Shown piece by piece: positions 22,318 through 34,500 of a stretch of DNA of 64,000 nt (positions within the stretch are counted from its first letter, which is position 1; every line of letters begins with the position of its first letter). Source of the DNA: Closterium sp. NIES-65 (Eukaryota; Streptophyta; Zygnematophyceae; Desmidiales; Closteriaceae); the NCBI GenBank assembly GCA_948144175.1, contig CANXME010002127.1, positions 2,914,001 through 2,978,000 on the forward strand, read 5' to 3'. The position numbers and the translations under genes are program-made. The notes beneath the pieces were generated by a model that was given only the letters and a program-made list of their open reading frames with translations, made no database searches and was not told the DNA's origin.

Positions 22318-22449
22318 TGTCAAACATTATATATGTTGTGTTAGTTTAGGCTACAGTGGGTTAGCCTATAGGGGGTACACAATTCTAGGGTTAGGTACTT
22401 GTACTGTTTTCACTGCTAACTCATTCATTCCTGTTCAGTTATTCCAACA
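22318..22449 (+). repeat. 3' LTR of copia A
   Basis: Identical by eye to the 5' copy. It is preceded by the purine run CCTATAGGGGTG used as the polypurine tract. The 235 bp between the RNase H stop (22082) and this LTR is untranslated spacer. Confidence 0.93.
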
Positions 22450-22474
22450 CTTTTAACGAATTCTTACTTTCGTG

Positions 22475-22599
22475 TGTTGAACAAGAATGGATGAACTAGC
22501 AGTGAAATGAGTACAAGTAGGAAACCCTAGAAATGTGTACCCCCTATAGGCTAACCCACTGTAGCCTATACAACTAAAACATAGATATAATGTTTGACA
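22475..22599 (-). repeat. 3' LTR of copia B
   Basis: TG...CA ends. The adjacent polypurine tract on the minus strand is CCTATGGGGGTG (22600-22611). Confidence 0.93.
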
Positions 22600-22809
22600 C
22601 ACCCCCATAGGCGAAGTGGGGGAGATCTAGGGGTCACAAGACCAGTCAAGTAAAGCAAAGCAAAGCAAGCTCAGGGTGGATCACAAAGTCACCACACATT
22701 CCGAGCACAAGTTCAAGGCCACAAGGCCAGTTCACATGCAGGAGTACACATATATATATAAGCCTAGACAAGCAAGAGCAGCAATATATATGTAGCAGTA
22801 CAAAGAGGG

Positions 22810-25800
22810 TCAAGAGGAGAGCAAGTGAGGCAAGACAGGCACAAGACCAAGCTGGGTACAGAAGCGCTGATGATAACAAGGCGGAAGTGCCTTGGTGAAG
22901 ACATTAGCAGTGTTGGCCTCAGAGGCCACGTACGCAAGTCGCAACTGACCACGGTACTGTAGCTGACGAGCAAGGAAGTAACGGAGAGCAATGTGCTTTG
23001 TTCTGTGCTCCAGTCTCTGCTCTCGACACAAGGCCAGCATGGCCTTGTTGTCTACGTACAGGACTGGAGGAGAACGAGGCGGCTCTCCAAGGTCGGTCAG
23101 CAGGTAGGTGAGCCAGCGAAGCTCCTGAGCAGCCATGGCCCCTGCGTAGATCTCAGCCTCACAACTGGAGCCGAGAACAGAAGAAGAGCGAGTAGCCCGC
23201 CACGAAACAGAGCCGGAACCAAGGCTGAAGGTGTAACCCTGTGACGACCGCTGCGTAGCCTGGTCGTCGGCCCAAGAAGCGTCTGCGTGTCCAGTGAGGA
23301 CCACTGGACTCCGCCCTCCAAGCACTGGCCCCATGCCCGACGTACTGCACAAGTAGCGCAACACCCTCTTTGCTGCAGCCATGTGCTCTGGTCGGTGTCT
23401 CCCAGGAGCAACATAGCGTGCAAGAATGCTAAGAGGGTATGCAAGGTCAGGTCGTGTGCAGGTCATCAGGTACATGAGCCAGCCAACAAGCTCTGCATAC
23501 GGGCCACTCGACTCTACGGACTCATCCGAAGGCAGAGCTGAGAGCGATTGGCGAGTAGACAGAGGAGTGGCCTGAGGCGAGGAGTACGTGAAGCCGAAGC
23601 GCTGAAGGACCTGCTTCACCATGTGTGACTAAGTCAGGGTGATGGTGCGGCGTGCTCTGTCCCGGGTGATCTGCAAGCCAAGGTAGCTGCACAGTTCACC
23701 CAAGTCTGTACACGTGTGTCTCTTCTGCAGCTCGGACTTCACGTGGGCGAGTCCAGCAGTGTTAGTTGTGGCAAAGACCAAGTCGTCAACGTACACGAGG
23801 ATGTAGAACGGCGGCAGAGAGGTGTCGGTGCGTAGAAACAGCGACGGATCAGAAGTGGAGGGGGCAAACCCAAGAGCCGCAAGTGTAGTCCTTAGTGTGT
23901 CGTGCCACTCACGCGGTGCCTGGCGGAGACCGTAGACCGGCCGCCGAAGGCTCCACTGGGTGCCAGGAGGAAAAGACCCAGTGAAGCCAGGAGGGCGGCG
24001 CAGCCAGATCTCCTCGTGCAGGCTGCCCTGCAGGAACGCAGGGCTGAAGTCAAGGGAGTGTAGCTCGTAGTCATGGTCAGCAGCGACGTGTAGCAGTACC
24101 CGAAGAGTGGTCATCTTCGGGGTGGGAGAGAAGGTCTGAAAGTAGTCAACTCCCTGCCGCTGACTGAAGCCACGAGCCACGTAGCGCGCCTTGAAGACAA
24201 GCGGAGAACCCGGCGGCCGCTTCACCCTGAAAATCCACATGCCACTGACGATGTTCGCCCCAGGAGGGGGGACAGCGTCAACGTAGGTGCCTGTGGACTT
24301 CCAGGAAGCCATCTCTGCATTCATAGCTGCCTGCCACTGAGAAGAGTAGGGACCCTCTATCGCCTCCGCGTAAGAGTGCGGAGTCGGGATGTCAAGTGTA
24401 TCCGGGTCTCCCTCAGGGGTAAGCAGTACGGACACGAGATGAGGTGAAGCAGCGGCCAAGCACTGAATTTCCTCCTGCTTGTCCTCAAGGACGTCCGTGC
24501 CAAGGGCACACTCACCCCCGACGGACGGAGGACAGTCAGACTCAGACTCAGCGATGAGGCTAGCAGCGTAGTCTAGACGACAGCGAGCAGCAAAGTCGAC
24601 AAGCTCAGCAACTAGGGCAGACGCAGCAGTGGACTCAAAGGAAGGGTCAGTGACGACAGTAGCAAGGAGACGCGTGACAGTAGGACTGGCAGCACGAAGA
24701 GAGTCCGACTCCGGGTCGGCAAGAGCAGGAAGAGAAGACGCAGGAGGAGAAGGTAAAGAGGCACGCAGCGGAGCAGTGGACGGACGAAGAGACATCCGGT
24801 GCATGCCAGGTACAGGAGGAGGACGCTGACGCGAACCACGACCACTAGCGCTAGCAGGACGGACAGGCGACGCAGGGAGAGACGCAGGCTCACGACGCTC
24901 AGTAAGGCCTCCAGTAGGGCCAGCGTAGGGAGAAGGAGCAGGTAGTGGGGAGGCCGTCTGCAACTGTAACTGTGACGGGACAGGCTGTGGACACGCTAAG
25001 GGAGGAGGACCAGGAGGAGGCGAGAGACCAAGAACCTGCTGAAGGAGCGGTACGAAGTACGGCCGAGGCCGCGCGGCGACTCCAGAGTCAGCGGGGACAG
25101 CACCAGCACCACCAGCGGCAGCACCAGTACCAGCAGCAGCTCCAACGCCCGACTCCACAGCACCAGCACCCGGGTCCGCAGCACCAGCAGCAGCTCCAAC
25201 GCCCAGGTCCGCTGTACCAGTAGCAGCTTTAACGCCCGGGTCCTCAGCACCAGCCGCAGCACCAGCGCCCGGGTCCGCCGTACCAGTAACAGCTCCAACG
25301 CCCGGGTCCTCAGCACTAGCAGCAGCTCCAACGCCCGGGTCCGCAGCACCAGCAGTAGCTCCAACGCCCGGGTCCTCAGCACCAGCCGCAGCACCAGTGC
25401 CCGGGTCCTCAGCACCAGGAGCAGCTCCAACGCCCGGGTCCGTAGCACCAGCAGCAGCTGGGTCCGTGAGACGAGGCGCGCCACTCCGAAGTGTGCAGCG
25501 CCGCTCGTACCACTCACGGATCCGCTCATGGGAGGGGAGCTCCCGGCTAGGAGGAGAAGTACCAGCACCAGTCCCTGTAGTGCGTCTGGCCCCAGAGGTA
25601 CCTCTCCGGAGGCTGCAGTACTGTAAGTACCACTCACGCAACTGCTCCGAGGAGAGGCCTCGTCCAGGTGTAGGACTCTCAGGCCCAGCACCTCCAGAGG
25701 CAGAACCCCTAGGTCCCGCACCCCCAGGCTCAGCACCCCCAGGCTCAGCACCCCCAGTGTCCGCACCCTCAGGCTCAGCACCCCCAGTCTCCGCACCCCC

Positions 25801-28800
25801 AGGCTCAGCACCCCCAGTGTCCGCACCCCCAGGCTCAGCACCCCCAGTCTCCGCACCCCCAGGCTCAGCACCCCCAGTAGGACGAGAGTCGACTACAACC
25901 TCAACAGGCTCAACCGGGTCTACCTGAGACACACCTGAGGGAGCGGCACCCTGAGGGGGGAGGGGGTCTACGACAGCAGCACCTGGCGCGAGGAAGAGAG
26001 GCGGGGGGGGGAGCGGGGCAGTGCGGTAGGGGAAGAGGCGGTAGTAGGGGACAGACTCGTCAAAAGAGACGTCCTGAGAGGGCAAGACCCGGCGCGAGGT
26101 GGTGTGGTAAAACTTCCAACCAGGCGCGTCCGGAACAAAGCCGAGGAAGACGCAGGGAACAGCACGAGAGGAGAGCTTGTCCGCAGATGTATCGCGGACA
26201 AAAGCTCGAGATCCCCAGACCCGGAAACGCGACGCATCGCCAACCTCCCCCGTCCACAGCAGTGTGGGCGAGGTCTCCGGCAAGGAGAAACGGGGCCAGA
26301 GGTTGAGCTGGTGCGCAGCGTACCGGACCGCAAACGGCCACAGAAAGTGGGGGGCAGCCGCATGGATCAAGGAGGTACGAGCGACCTCCATGACCAGGCC
26401 AATGCGGTGCTCCGCAACCCCATTCTGCTGTGGAGAGGCCGGAAGCGTGAACGACTGCTCAATGCCGTGCTCAGCACAGTAGGCTGCCAAGAGGTCGGAG
26501 GAGAACTCACCACCTCTGTCAGAGTGCAAGCGCAGGACAGGAAAGTCCGAGCCGAAACGCTCGCTGAGCTGGAGACGAGCTCTGCGGATCCAAGGGATCA
26601 AGACATCAGGGACCTCACCCTTGGTGCGCAAGGGGAAGACCGTGGTGTAGCGCGAGTAGTCGTCAACAAATATCAGGAAGTACCTCTCCTGACCCTGACC
26701 ACGGACGCGGGCTGGGCCCCACACGTCCATGTGGAGCGTCTGCAAGGGAGCAGTCGTCGGGGGAAACGAGGAGGATTGAGGAGCGGTGCGCTGCCGCCCC
26801 TCGACACAGGGAAGGCAGGGAAGAGGGGCGAGGGTGGGAGGGGAGGGAGGACCCTGGGAAGACCAGAGACAAGGTACCGGAAGTGCATGGCACGAAGGCG
26901 CTGCACAGACGGGTGGCCAAGTCGGTGGTGCCAGAGGACAGTCTCGTGCGCTAGAGAGCGACACGAGCCGGGGGCAGACAGCTGACTTGACGCGGATGCA
27001 GACGCAGACGCAGCGACCTGAGGGGAGGTAGTAGTCAGTGTGTACAGGTCCGACCCCGGCTGCCGGGTGAAGGTAGCCAGGTGGCGGCCTGTACGAGCAC
27101 ACGTGCAGTGTGTGACACGCTCGTAGGCAGGGGTGAATTGGTGAACACCCGCGTCCTGGAGTGCACAACCTGCCACCAAGTTCGTAGAGAACGAGGGGAG
27201 GTGGAGACCTGACAGTGTGCCCGACGGGACCGCAGGACAGGGAAGGACAGTGGAGGAGGTCGCAATGACCGGACCCCCAGAGAGGTCAGCGAGGGAGACA
27301 GCTACTGGCCGAGCAAGTGGCTCAAGGGCAGTGCGGTCACGAATGAAACAGCGAGAAGCACCTGAGTCCAGCGTGAAGGTGTGCAGTGCTGCAGTCGACA
27401 TAGTACTAGGGGGGCCAGACGTACAAGCACCTAGAGCAGCAGCCTCACCAGCACCTGGGGCAGGGGACACGCAAGTACCTGAAGCGGCAGACACACCAGT
27501 CCTAATGCCCGGGTCGGGCGGGACACTCAGGTACTCAGCACCCTCTCCACTAGTAGACATCACATACATGGCAGTGAGAATAGCATCAAAGTCTAGAGCA
27601 TAGATATCAATCCCCTTCTTCAGGAGATCAATCCAGCGGGGCAGCTCAGTGGCCTGAGGGAACTGAACACGCCAAGCGCCGTTCAGACGAGCGAAGCAAC
27701 GCTGTGTGGCGTGCGGTCCCCCATACGGCTGGCCAGTGCGGTCACCAGTGCGAATGACGTACGTGCAGCTAAGGCCACCCCCCCCCCCCCCCCCCCCCCC
27801 GTGCTGAGAGTACCACTCACGGACCTCCTGGGGCGACGGAGTGTGCTGCTGGCCCTGGCCACCGCCAGTGCCTCCACGACCACCACCGCCGCCACCACCT
27901 CCTCGACCACCCCAACCCCGGCCGCCGCCTCGTCCACCGCCACCCCCACCACCTCCTCTGCCCCGGCCACCTCCCCCGCCGCTGCCGCCACCCCCCCCAC
28001 CGCTGCCACCTCCCCCGCCCGCGCCACCACCCCCGCCACCACCACCTCCCCCACCACCGCCACCCCCGCTGTCACCACCACCGCCTTTGCCCCCCTTGCC
28101 CTTGCCGCTGCGGCGCCCGCTCGAGGCAGACGCAGTCCCGACCTTCTCAGCACCAAGGAGGTCGACAGCAGCAGCAGAGGCGATAGAGGGAAGAAGGGGG
28201 GAGGGAGAACACCCCTCAAAGAACGGGGTACGGGGGTCACCACGAGAGGCACCTATAGCGACTATGCTAGCCTCAGCTGCAAGGAGTTCCTTCTCGAGGA
28301 GGGCAATGGTGAGCTCAGTGGGGCAGCGAGCTAGGAAATGGTCCCTGAGTGAGCGCAGAGTGTCAGGGAGGCGCGTGACTAGGTGGTAGAGAGTGAGCCA
28401 GAGCGGGGGTGGGTTCGTGGCAAGGAACTCATCAGGCATAGCGGCGCGGAAGCGAGCCTCACTAGTGCGGAGGTGGGTAATGAGGTCAGCGTGTGGAAAG
28501 AAGCTAAGTCGGGGAACAGGTAGGGAAGAGAGAGACGGCCTAGTGCGGCAGAGGCCGGTGAGGAGTAGCGGGCAACGACAGCAGTGTACAGTGCCTGCGC
28601 AGTCTTGTGCTGCCCAAAGGGCTCGTGCTCATCTATCGGCAGAGAGTTGCGAATAGCGAAGCGAGCATGGGCGTCACGAGTCTGCCACTGTGAGCGGGCA
28701 GTGCTGTCAGCAGTAGCAGCAGGAGCAGTGGCGTGGCCTAGGGCGTGATCGTACAGTGAGATGTCTTCCTTGGCAGTGAGCTGTAGGAAGAGGTGTAGGT

Positions 28801-28870
28801 CATCAAGCCAGGTTTCGAACTTCACTGGGCGGCCCTCAGCATCAAAAGCTAGCACTGGCGGGCTAGCCAT
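22810..28870 (-). pseudogene. B gag-pol polyprotein with full capsid region
   Basis: ATG at 28870 (MASPPVLAFDAEGRPVKFETW), a UBN2/copia-type Gag start. A frameshift near 28440-28500 leads to Gag C-term (TLYHLVTRLPDTLRSL), a long Gly-rich tract (28110-27830) and CTYVIRTGDRTGQP. Protease LDSGASRCFI and GAG-pre-integrase HHRLGHPSVQRL follow. A second frameshift near 26825 leads to integrase (VDDYSRYTTVF, HSDRGGEFSSD), the linker and RT (VYVDDLVFATTN). A CAG to TAG stop at about 23629 separates RNase H, which ends LLSS at 22810. The three lesions are few for a 2-kaa frame. Confidence 0.9.
27776..27800. repeat. Long C homopolymer in B gag
   Basis: About 22 consecutive C on the plus strand, encoding Gly on the minus strand, next to the GGX-rich tract 27830-28110. 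Length is uncertain from sequencing alone and it is a frameshift-prone site. Confidence 0.85.
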
Positions 28871-28934
28871 AGCAGTAGGAACAGTAATGGTAGCAGCAGT
28901 CGGAAAAACAGTAGGAGCACCCCAGGGACAGGTA

Positions 28935-29650
28935 GGGCGGCGCGGCTCGGTACAGGTAGGGCGGCGTGGCTCGGTTCGGGCGGCGCGGCTCGGTTAGGGC
29001 GGCTCAGGTCGGGCGGCGCGGCTCGGTTAGGGCGGCTCGGGTCGGGCGGCGCGGCTCGGTTAGGGTGGGCGGCTCGGTCTGGGTGGGGCCGATCGAGCCT
29101 CTAGAGGCGAGCGCGGGGGCAGGTGGGGCCGTTAGGGACGAGCGCGGGGCCGACGTCGGCCTTCAAGAGCGAGTGCGGGGCCTATCGGGGCCGTGAGGGA
29201 CGAGCGCGAGGCCGAGCGGGGCCGTTAGGGACGAGCGCGGGGCCGTAAGGGGAAACGCGGGGCCTCTCGGGGCCTTAGAAACGAGCGCGGGGCCGATTCG
29301 GGGCCTTGAAGGGCGAGCGCGGGGCCGTTCAGGGCCTCTAAGGGCGAGCGCGGGGCCGTTGTGGGCCTCTAGGGGCAAACGCGGGGCCGTTCGGGGCCCG
29401 TAAGGGCATGCGCGGGGCCGATCGGGGTCGTTAGGGACGAGCGCGGGGCTGACGTGGGCCTCTAAGAGGGAGCGCGGGGCCGATCAGGGGCCTCTAGGGG
29501 TAAGTGCAGGGCCGATTCGGGGCCTCTAAGGACGAGCGCGGGGCCGATCGCGGCCTCTAGGTACAAGAGCGCGGGACCGACGGGGCCTCTAGGGGCGTGA
29601 AAGCCGAGGCGCCCTAGGGCGTAGGTAGGTAGGTAGGTAGGTAGGTAGGA
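28935..29650 (-). repeat. GC-rich tandem leader of copia B
   Basis: Shown on the plus strand: (GTAG)n at 29621-29650, then degenerate units of about 30 bp carrying GCGCGGGGCCG and GGGGCCTCTA down to 29100. Further units with GGCGGCGCGGCTCGG reach 28935. It corresponds to the leader of element A in position, motif and the tetranucleotide run next to the PBS. Confidence 0.85.
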
Positions 29651-29701
29651 AGTGGTGGGCCCTAAAAAAAATCGGTCCTAGGAAGGACCTGCTCTATACC
29701 A

Positions 29702-29826
29702 TGTTGAACAAGAATGGATGAACTAGCAGTGAAATGAGTACAAGTAGGAAACCCTAGAAATGTGTACCCCCTATAGGCTAACCCACTGTAGCCTAAACAA
29801 CTAAAACATAGATATAATGTTTGACA
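29702..29826 (-). repeat. 5' LTR of copia B
   Basis: One mismatch to the 3' copy. On the minus strand it is followed by the same PBS-like TGGTATAGAGCAGG (29688-29701) as in element A. Confidence 0.93.
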
Positions 29827-29831
29827 TCGTG

Positions 29832-31024
29832 GGTGTTCGGTTGGAGTTTCCAGGCCGGTGCAGAATCTTTTTTCGCGGAGCCTCCATTCGCCTCGGAGAT
29901 TTCCCCTGATGTCGGCCGGTCGTGACGTTTTTGATTCGCGCCATCATTTTCTCCTTTTTTCGCCCGCTCCGAAGTCGCCACGTCGACGCCTTTTCCTGCT
30001 TTTCGGATCTTTACGTGATCGCCATGTCGATCCGCGGCTACTGGCGATTCCCGTTTTTTTACTTCGGGGGTGCTCCACTGTTTCCGTCCTGGGGTGCCGC
30101 ACGTGCTTTCTTCATTTTTTAGCACGACAAAAACTGATGCCCTGCTGCGCCGCAAAATTCGCATTTTGTCGGTTGGTGCTTCGCGTCGTATTTGTCGATA
30201 TCCATCGGTTCGGCGAACGTGGGGGGTGCCGATCGCTCCGTCCCGAATGTACGGTTCGGCGTGAAGCGTCGTGTTTCGGGTTGACCTCGAGTCAGCGCGG
30301 CGTATCGCTCGGCAGCACGCACGATGTCCCTGTAGCTGTTGTAATTCGCCGCCATCACCTGCCGCCGAATCTCCATTTTTAACCCTTCGATATACGCCTG
30401 GATTTTTTCGCCTTCGGTCAGGTCGGTGATGCGGTTGAACAGTAACTCCATCTGCTGCGTGTACTGTGCTACACTACTGTATTGCTTGTGTCGGTGTATC
30501 TGCTGCCGCACCATGTAGGTCGTATTAATTGGTTCGAAACGCTCGATTAAATCTGCCCGAAACTGCTGCCACGTTTTCTCCCCGCGGGCTACGTCGGTGT
30601 AGTAAATCCATTCGAGAGCCGGTCCACGTAACAGTGTCGCTGCGAGCCGAATCCTTGCTGCGTCGTGTTGCGGGGTCGAACAGCCAATGGCCTCGAAGTA
30701 AATTTCGAGGGTGGCCATATATCGCCGGACGTCGGATCCCTTCGCGCTTGGATCGAACGCCTCAGGGAGCCTCGGTCGTGCTGCTTCGAGGTTCGGCGAC
30801 AGTGGTGCCATCGGTCCGTGAAATGTCGGTGTCGCCACTGCTGCTGGAGTTGTCGGTGCTGCATTCGCTGCGGTCACTGCTGCTGCGGTGGCGAACCCTG
30901 GTTGGCTTGTCAGAAAAGCCTCGAGTCGACGAAGCGTCGCCTGCGTCTGCTCCATGTCGGTGCGGAGGCTCGCGATGTCGCTCGTGGTCGCGTAGTTGTC
31001 GCCTTGGCCTTCCATGTCTGACAT
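29832..31024 (-). pseudogene. G gag: capsid and CCHC zinc knuckle
   Basis: The first ATG of the frame is at 31024. The protein has the retrotransposon Gag domain (LLRGPALEWIYYTD, QQFRADLIERFEP, YIEGLKMEIRRQVM) and a CX2CX4HX4C zinc knuckle (CEFCGAAGHQFLSC). It stops right after the knuckle at about 30119. A second frame, 30164 down to 29832, continues Lys/Glu-rich coding and is cut by copia B. It probably resumes after B and A at 15254 as the protease-proximal region. The gag frame itself is intact. Confidence 0.82.
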
Positions 31025-31139
31025 CAACGCGTCCAAAAAACCGAATCGAGGGGGAGCGAAAAACGTGTAAAGAACTTCACGTGTAAACGGGCTTTTTGAA
31101 GACTGGTTTGTAGCGGTCGAAAGAACTTCACGTGTAAAC

Positions 31140-31154
31140 GGGCTCTGATTACCA
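31140..31154 (-). promoter_or_regulatory. Primer binding site of G
   Basis: Two bases inside the 5' LTR, the minus strand reads TGGTAATCAGAGCCC. This is the initiator tRNA-Met type PBS (TGGTATCAGAGCC) with one extra A. It fixes the orientation of G as minus. Confidence 0.85.
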
Positions 31155-31156
31155 AG

Positions 31157-31535
31157 TGTGAGGATCTAGGATCGAGCTCAGAAAACAGAATGTGAATTGG
31201 ATCCAATTGAATGAATCACCTGGGTACAACACGAGGCTATATATAGGCTCGACACAAGGCCCCGTAACCAAGTGTTACGCGAAGGTTCCGCGGGTCGCGA
31301 AGCGTCCCGAACAGATCCTTCCCGAATTCGGTAGGAGGCAATTCGGTGGCAACCGAAAAGCCAGAATTCGATGCACGCAACCTAGCTCGGTGCTATAACT
31401 ATAATAGAATAAAGGAAGGCACCTAGCCAAGGAAATCAAGCAATTGATGCATGCATATAATTATCCTATGCTAGAAATAGCATAATAAAGTAAAGGCAAG
31501 CAAGCATAACTGGCATAAGCCGTCGTACTCTCACA
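31157..31535 (-). repeat. 5' LTR of chromovirus G
   Basis: Same sequence as 4643-5021 with a handful of substitutions. A TATATATAGG run at about 31237-31247 is a candidate TATA box for the element's own transcription. Confidence 0.92.
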
Positions 31536-31540
31536 CTCGT

Positions 31541-34500
31541 AGCATGCACCGCCGTGTCCTTGTCTCTGGTCTTCCCAGGGTTCTCCCTCCCCTCCCACCC
31601 TCGCCTGCTCCTCCCTGTCTTCCTTGTGTCGAGGGGCGGCAGCGCGCCGCTCCTCACTCCTCCTCGGTTCCCCCCCCCCGACTGCTCCCCTGCAAACCCT
31701 GCACTTGGACGTGTGGGGCCCAGCCCGCGTCACTGGACAAGACCGCGAGCGGTACTTCCTGCTGGTTGTTGACGACTACTCGCGTTACACCACGGTCTTC
31801 CCCTTGCGCACCAAGGGTGAGGTCCCTAATGTTTTGATCCCTTGGATCCGCACTACCCGTCTCCAACTCCGCGAGCGGTTCGGGACGGAATTTCCCGTTC
31901 TGCGCCTGCACTCTGACAGAGGTGGGGAGTTTTCCTCTGACCTTCTGCAGAGCTTTTGTCGTGGGGAGGGCATTCGCCAGACGTTCACGCTTCCGGCCTC
32001 TCCTCAGAAAAATGGGGTTGCTGAGTGCCGCATTGGCTTGGTCATGGAGGTTGCTCGTACCTCCATGGTCCATGCGGCTGCCCCCCATTTTCTGTGGCCG
32101 TTTGCAGTCCGCTACGCCGCGCATCAGCTCAACCTCTGGCCCCGTGTCTCCTTGCTAAAGACCTCGCCCATACTGCGGTGGATGGGGGAGGTAGGCGATG
32201 CGTCGGTGTTCCGGGTCTGGGGTTCTCGTGCCTTTGTCCGCGATACCACTGCAGACAAGCTCCCCGCCCGCGCTGTTCCCTGTGTCTTCCTTGGCTTTGT
32301 CCCTGATGCGCCTGGTTGGCAGTTTTACCACCCCACCTCTCGCCGTGTCTTTGCCTCTCAGGACGCCACGTTCGACGAGTCGGTTCCCTTTTACCGTCTC
32401 TTCCCCTACTGCACTGCCCCTCCCCCACCCCCCGCCGCTCTTCCTCGCTCCAGGTCCTCCCCAGGTAGACCCCCTCCCCGCTCGCGGTCCTGCTCCTTCA
32501 GGTGTGTCTCACGTATACCCTTCTCCCTTGCCTGCGCTGGTTGAGGTCTCTGGTGACTCAGGTCCTGCTGGGGGTGGTCGTGCACGGGGTGCTGCTTCTG
32601 GGGGTGCGAAGCCTGGGGGTGCGGAGCCTGGGGGTACTAAGCTTGGGGGTGTGGAGCCTGGGGGTGCGGAGCCTGGAGGTGCTGAGCCTGGGCGTGAGGA
32701 GTCTGGACGTGCTGAGTCTGGGGGTGCTGAGCCTGGGGTTGCTGAGTGTGGGAGTGTTGTGCCTGGGGTTGCTGAGTCTGGATGTGCAGAACCTGAGGGT
32801 GCTGAGCCTGAGGGTGCTGAGCCTGTGTGTGTGGAGTCTAGAGGCGCTTTGCCTAGCGGTCCTTCAGGTGTTGCGTCCCGTCGGGAGCCGCTCTCCCCTC
32901 AGCAGCTACGCGAGTGGTTTGCTCGGCACTGGAGTCGTGCTGTTAGGGGTTCTGGAGCCACTGGTCCCGGAGCTACTCGTACTGGAGCTGCTGCTGGTGC
33001 TGCTGGAGTTGGAGCTGCCGCTAGTGCTGGAGCTACTGGAGGTGCTGCTGGAGCTGCTGGTGGTGCTATTGGAGTTGGAGCTGGCGTTGGGGTTGCTGGT
33101 GCCGTTCCTGCTGGTTCTGCGGGTGCTGAGCGGCCGCGGCCGTACTTTGTTCTGCTCCTTGAGTGGGTTCTTGGTCTTCCGTCTTCTCCTGGCCCTGCCC
33201 CCTCCTTAGCATGTCCACCACTTGTCCAGTCGTCGTCACAGCTACAGCCTGCCTCTCCACTGCCTTCTCCGTCTCCTTACACAGGTCCAACTGGAGGTCT
33301 TGCTGAGCGTCGTGAGCCTGCGTCTCGTCCTGCGTCGCCTGTCTGTGCTGCTCGCACTAGTGGTCGTGGTTCGCGTCAGTATCCTCCCCCGGTCCTTGGC
33401 ACGTACCAGATGACTCTGCGTCCTTCCACTGCTCCGCAGCGTGTCCCTCTGCCGTCTCCTCCTGAGTCCTCTCTTCTTGCCCTTGCTAACCCGGACTCTG
33501 ACTCCCTTCGTGCTGCTAGTCCTACTGTCACGCGTCTCCTTGCCACAGTTGTAACTGACCCTTCCTTTGAGTCTGCTGCTGCGTCTGCTCTGGTTGCTGA
33601 GCTTGTCGACTTTGCTGCTCGCTGTCGTCTAGACTACGCTGCTAGTCTTGTTGCTGAGTCTGAGTCTGTCTGTCCTCCTTCCGTCCGGGGTCAGTGTGCC
33701 CTTGGCACGGACGTCCTTGAGGACAGGCAGGAGGGGTTCCAGTGTTTGGCTGCCGCTTCACCTCATCTCGTGTCCATGGTGCTTCCCCCTGAGGGAGACC
33801 CGGATGCACTAGACACACCGACACCGCGCTCTTACGCGGAGGCGGTTGAGGGTCCCTACTCCTCTCAGTGGCAGGCAGCCATGGACGCAGAGATGGCTTC
33901 CTGGAAGTCCACAGGCACCTACGTCAATGAGGTTCTCCCACCTAGGGCGAACATCGTCAGTGGCATGTGGATTTTCAGGGTGAAGCGGCCGCCGAGTTCT
34001 CCGCCTGTCTTCAAGGCGCGTTACGTGGCTCGAGGCTTCAGTCAGCGACAGGGAGTTGAATACTTTCATACCTTCTCTCCCACCCCGAAGATGACCACTC
34101 TTCGGGTACTACTGCACGTCGCTGCTCACCGTGACTACGAGCTTCACTCTCTTGACTTCAGCACAGCCTTTCTACAGGGCAGCCAGCACGAGGAGATCTG
34201 GCTGCGCCACCCACCTGGCTTGAATGGGTCGTTTCCTCCTGGTACCCAGTGGAGCCTCCGGCGGCCTGTCTACGGTCTCCGCCAGGCACCCCGTGAGTGG
34301 CACGACACACTGAGAATTGCACTGGCGGCACTTGGGTTTGCTCCTTCTACTGCTGACCCGTCGCTGTTTCTACGCACCGACACTTCGCTGCCGCCATTCT
34401 AAATCCTCGTGTACGTCGACGACTTGGTTTTTGCTACTGCTGAAACTGAGGCACTGACTCTAGTGAATTCCGAGCTGTAGAAGAGACACACTTCCACAAA

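Larger units (their letters stand above)
15255..22449 (+). mobile_element. Young copia element A with identical 132-bp LTRs
   Basis: LTRs 15255-15386 and 22318-22449 appear identical base for base. TSD is CTTTT at 15250-15254 and 22450-22454. It lies within chromovirus G. The only visible disruption of its frame is the coding-free LTR element at 18580-19830. Identical LTRs imply very recent insertion, though 132 bp gives a coarse clock. Confidence 0.95.
22475..29826 (-). mobile_element. Copia element B, nearly complete, with full Gag
   Basis: LTRs 22475-22599 and 29702-29826 (125 bp) differ at one site (CCTATACAAC versus CCTAAACAAC). TSD is TCGTG at 22470-22474 and 29827-29831. It is inserted in the gag-pol junction of chromovirus G, only 20 bp from the insertion point of A. 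The element is young but carries a few inactivating changes. Confidence 0.95.
4643..31535 (-). mobile_element. Ty3/gypsy chromovirus G, interrupted by copia A, B and C
   Basis: The two 379-bp LTRs (4643-5021 and 31157-31535) are near-identical and bound one minus-strand element. The flanks are TTCGT (4638-4642) and CTCGT (31536-31540), a 5-bp TSD with one mismatch. After removing C, A and B, its own sequence is about 5.8 kb: gag, protease, RT, RNase H, integrase and chromodomain. This order with a terminal chromodomain defines chromoviruses. Stops and frameshifts disable it. Three later insertions show it has been resident longest among the inner elements. Confidence 0.92.

Noticed and set aside
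22450..22474. A separate element between A and B
   Set aside because: These 25 bases are one TSD copy of A, 20 bp of chromovirus G and the TSD of B, so no extra element is needed.
27683..28389. Plus-strand Thr/Pro-rich open frames
   Set aside because: Antisense shadows of the Gly-rich Gag tract of copia B.
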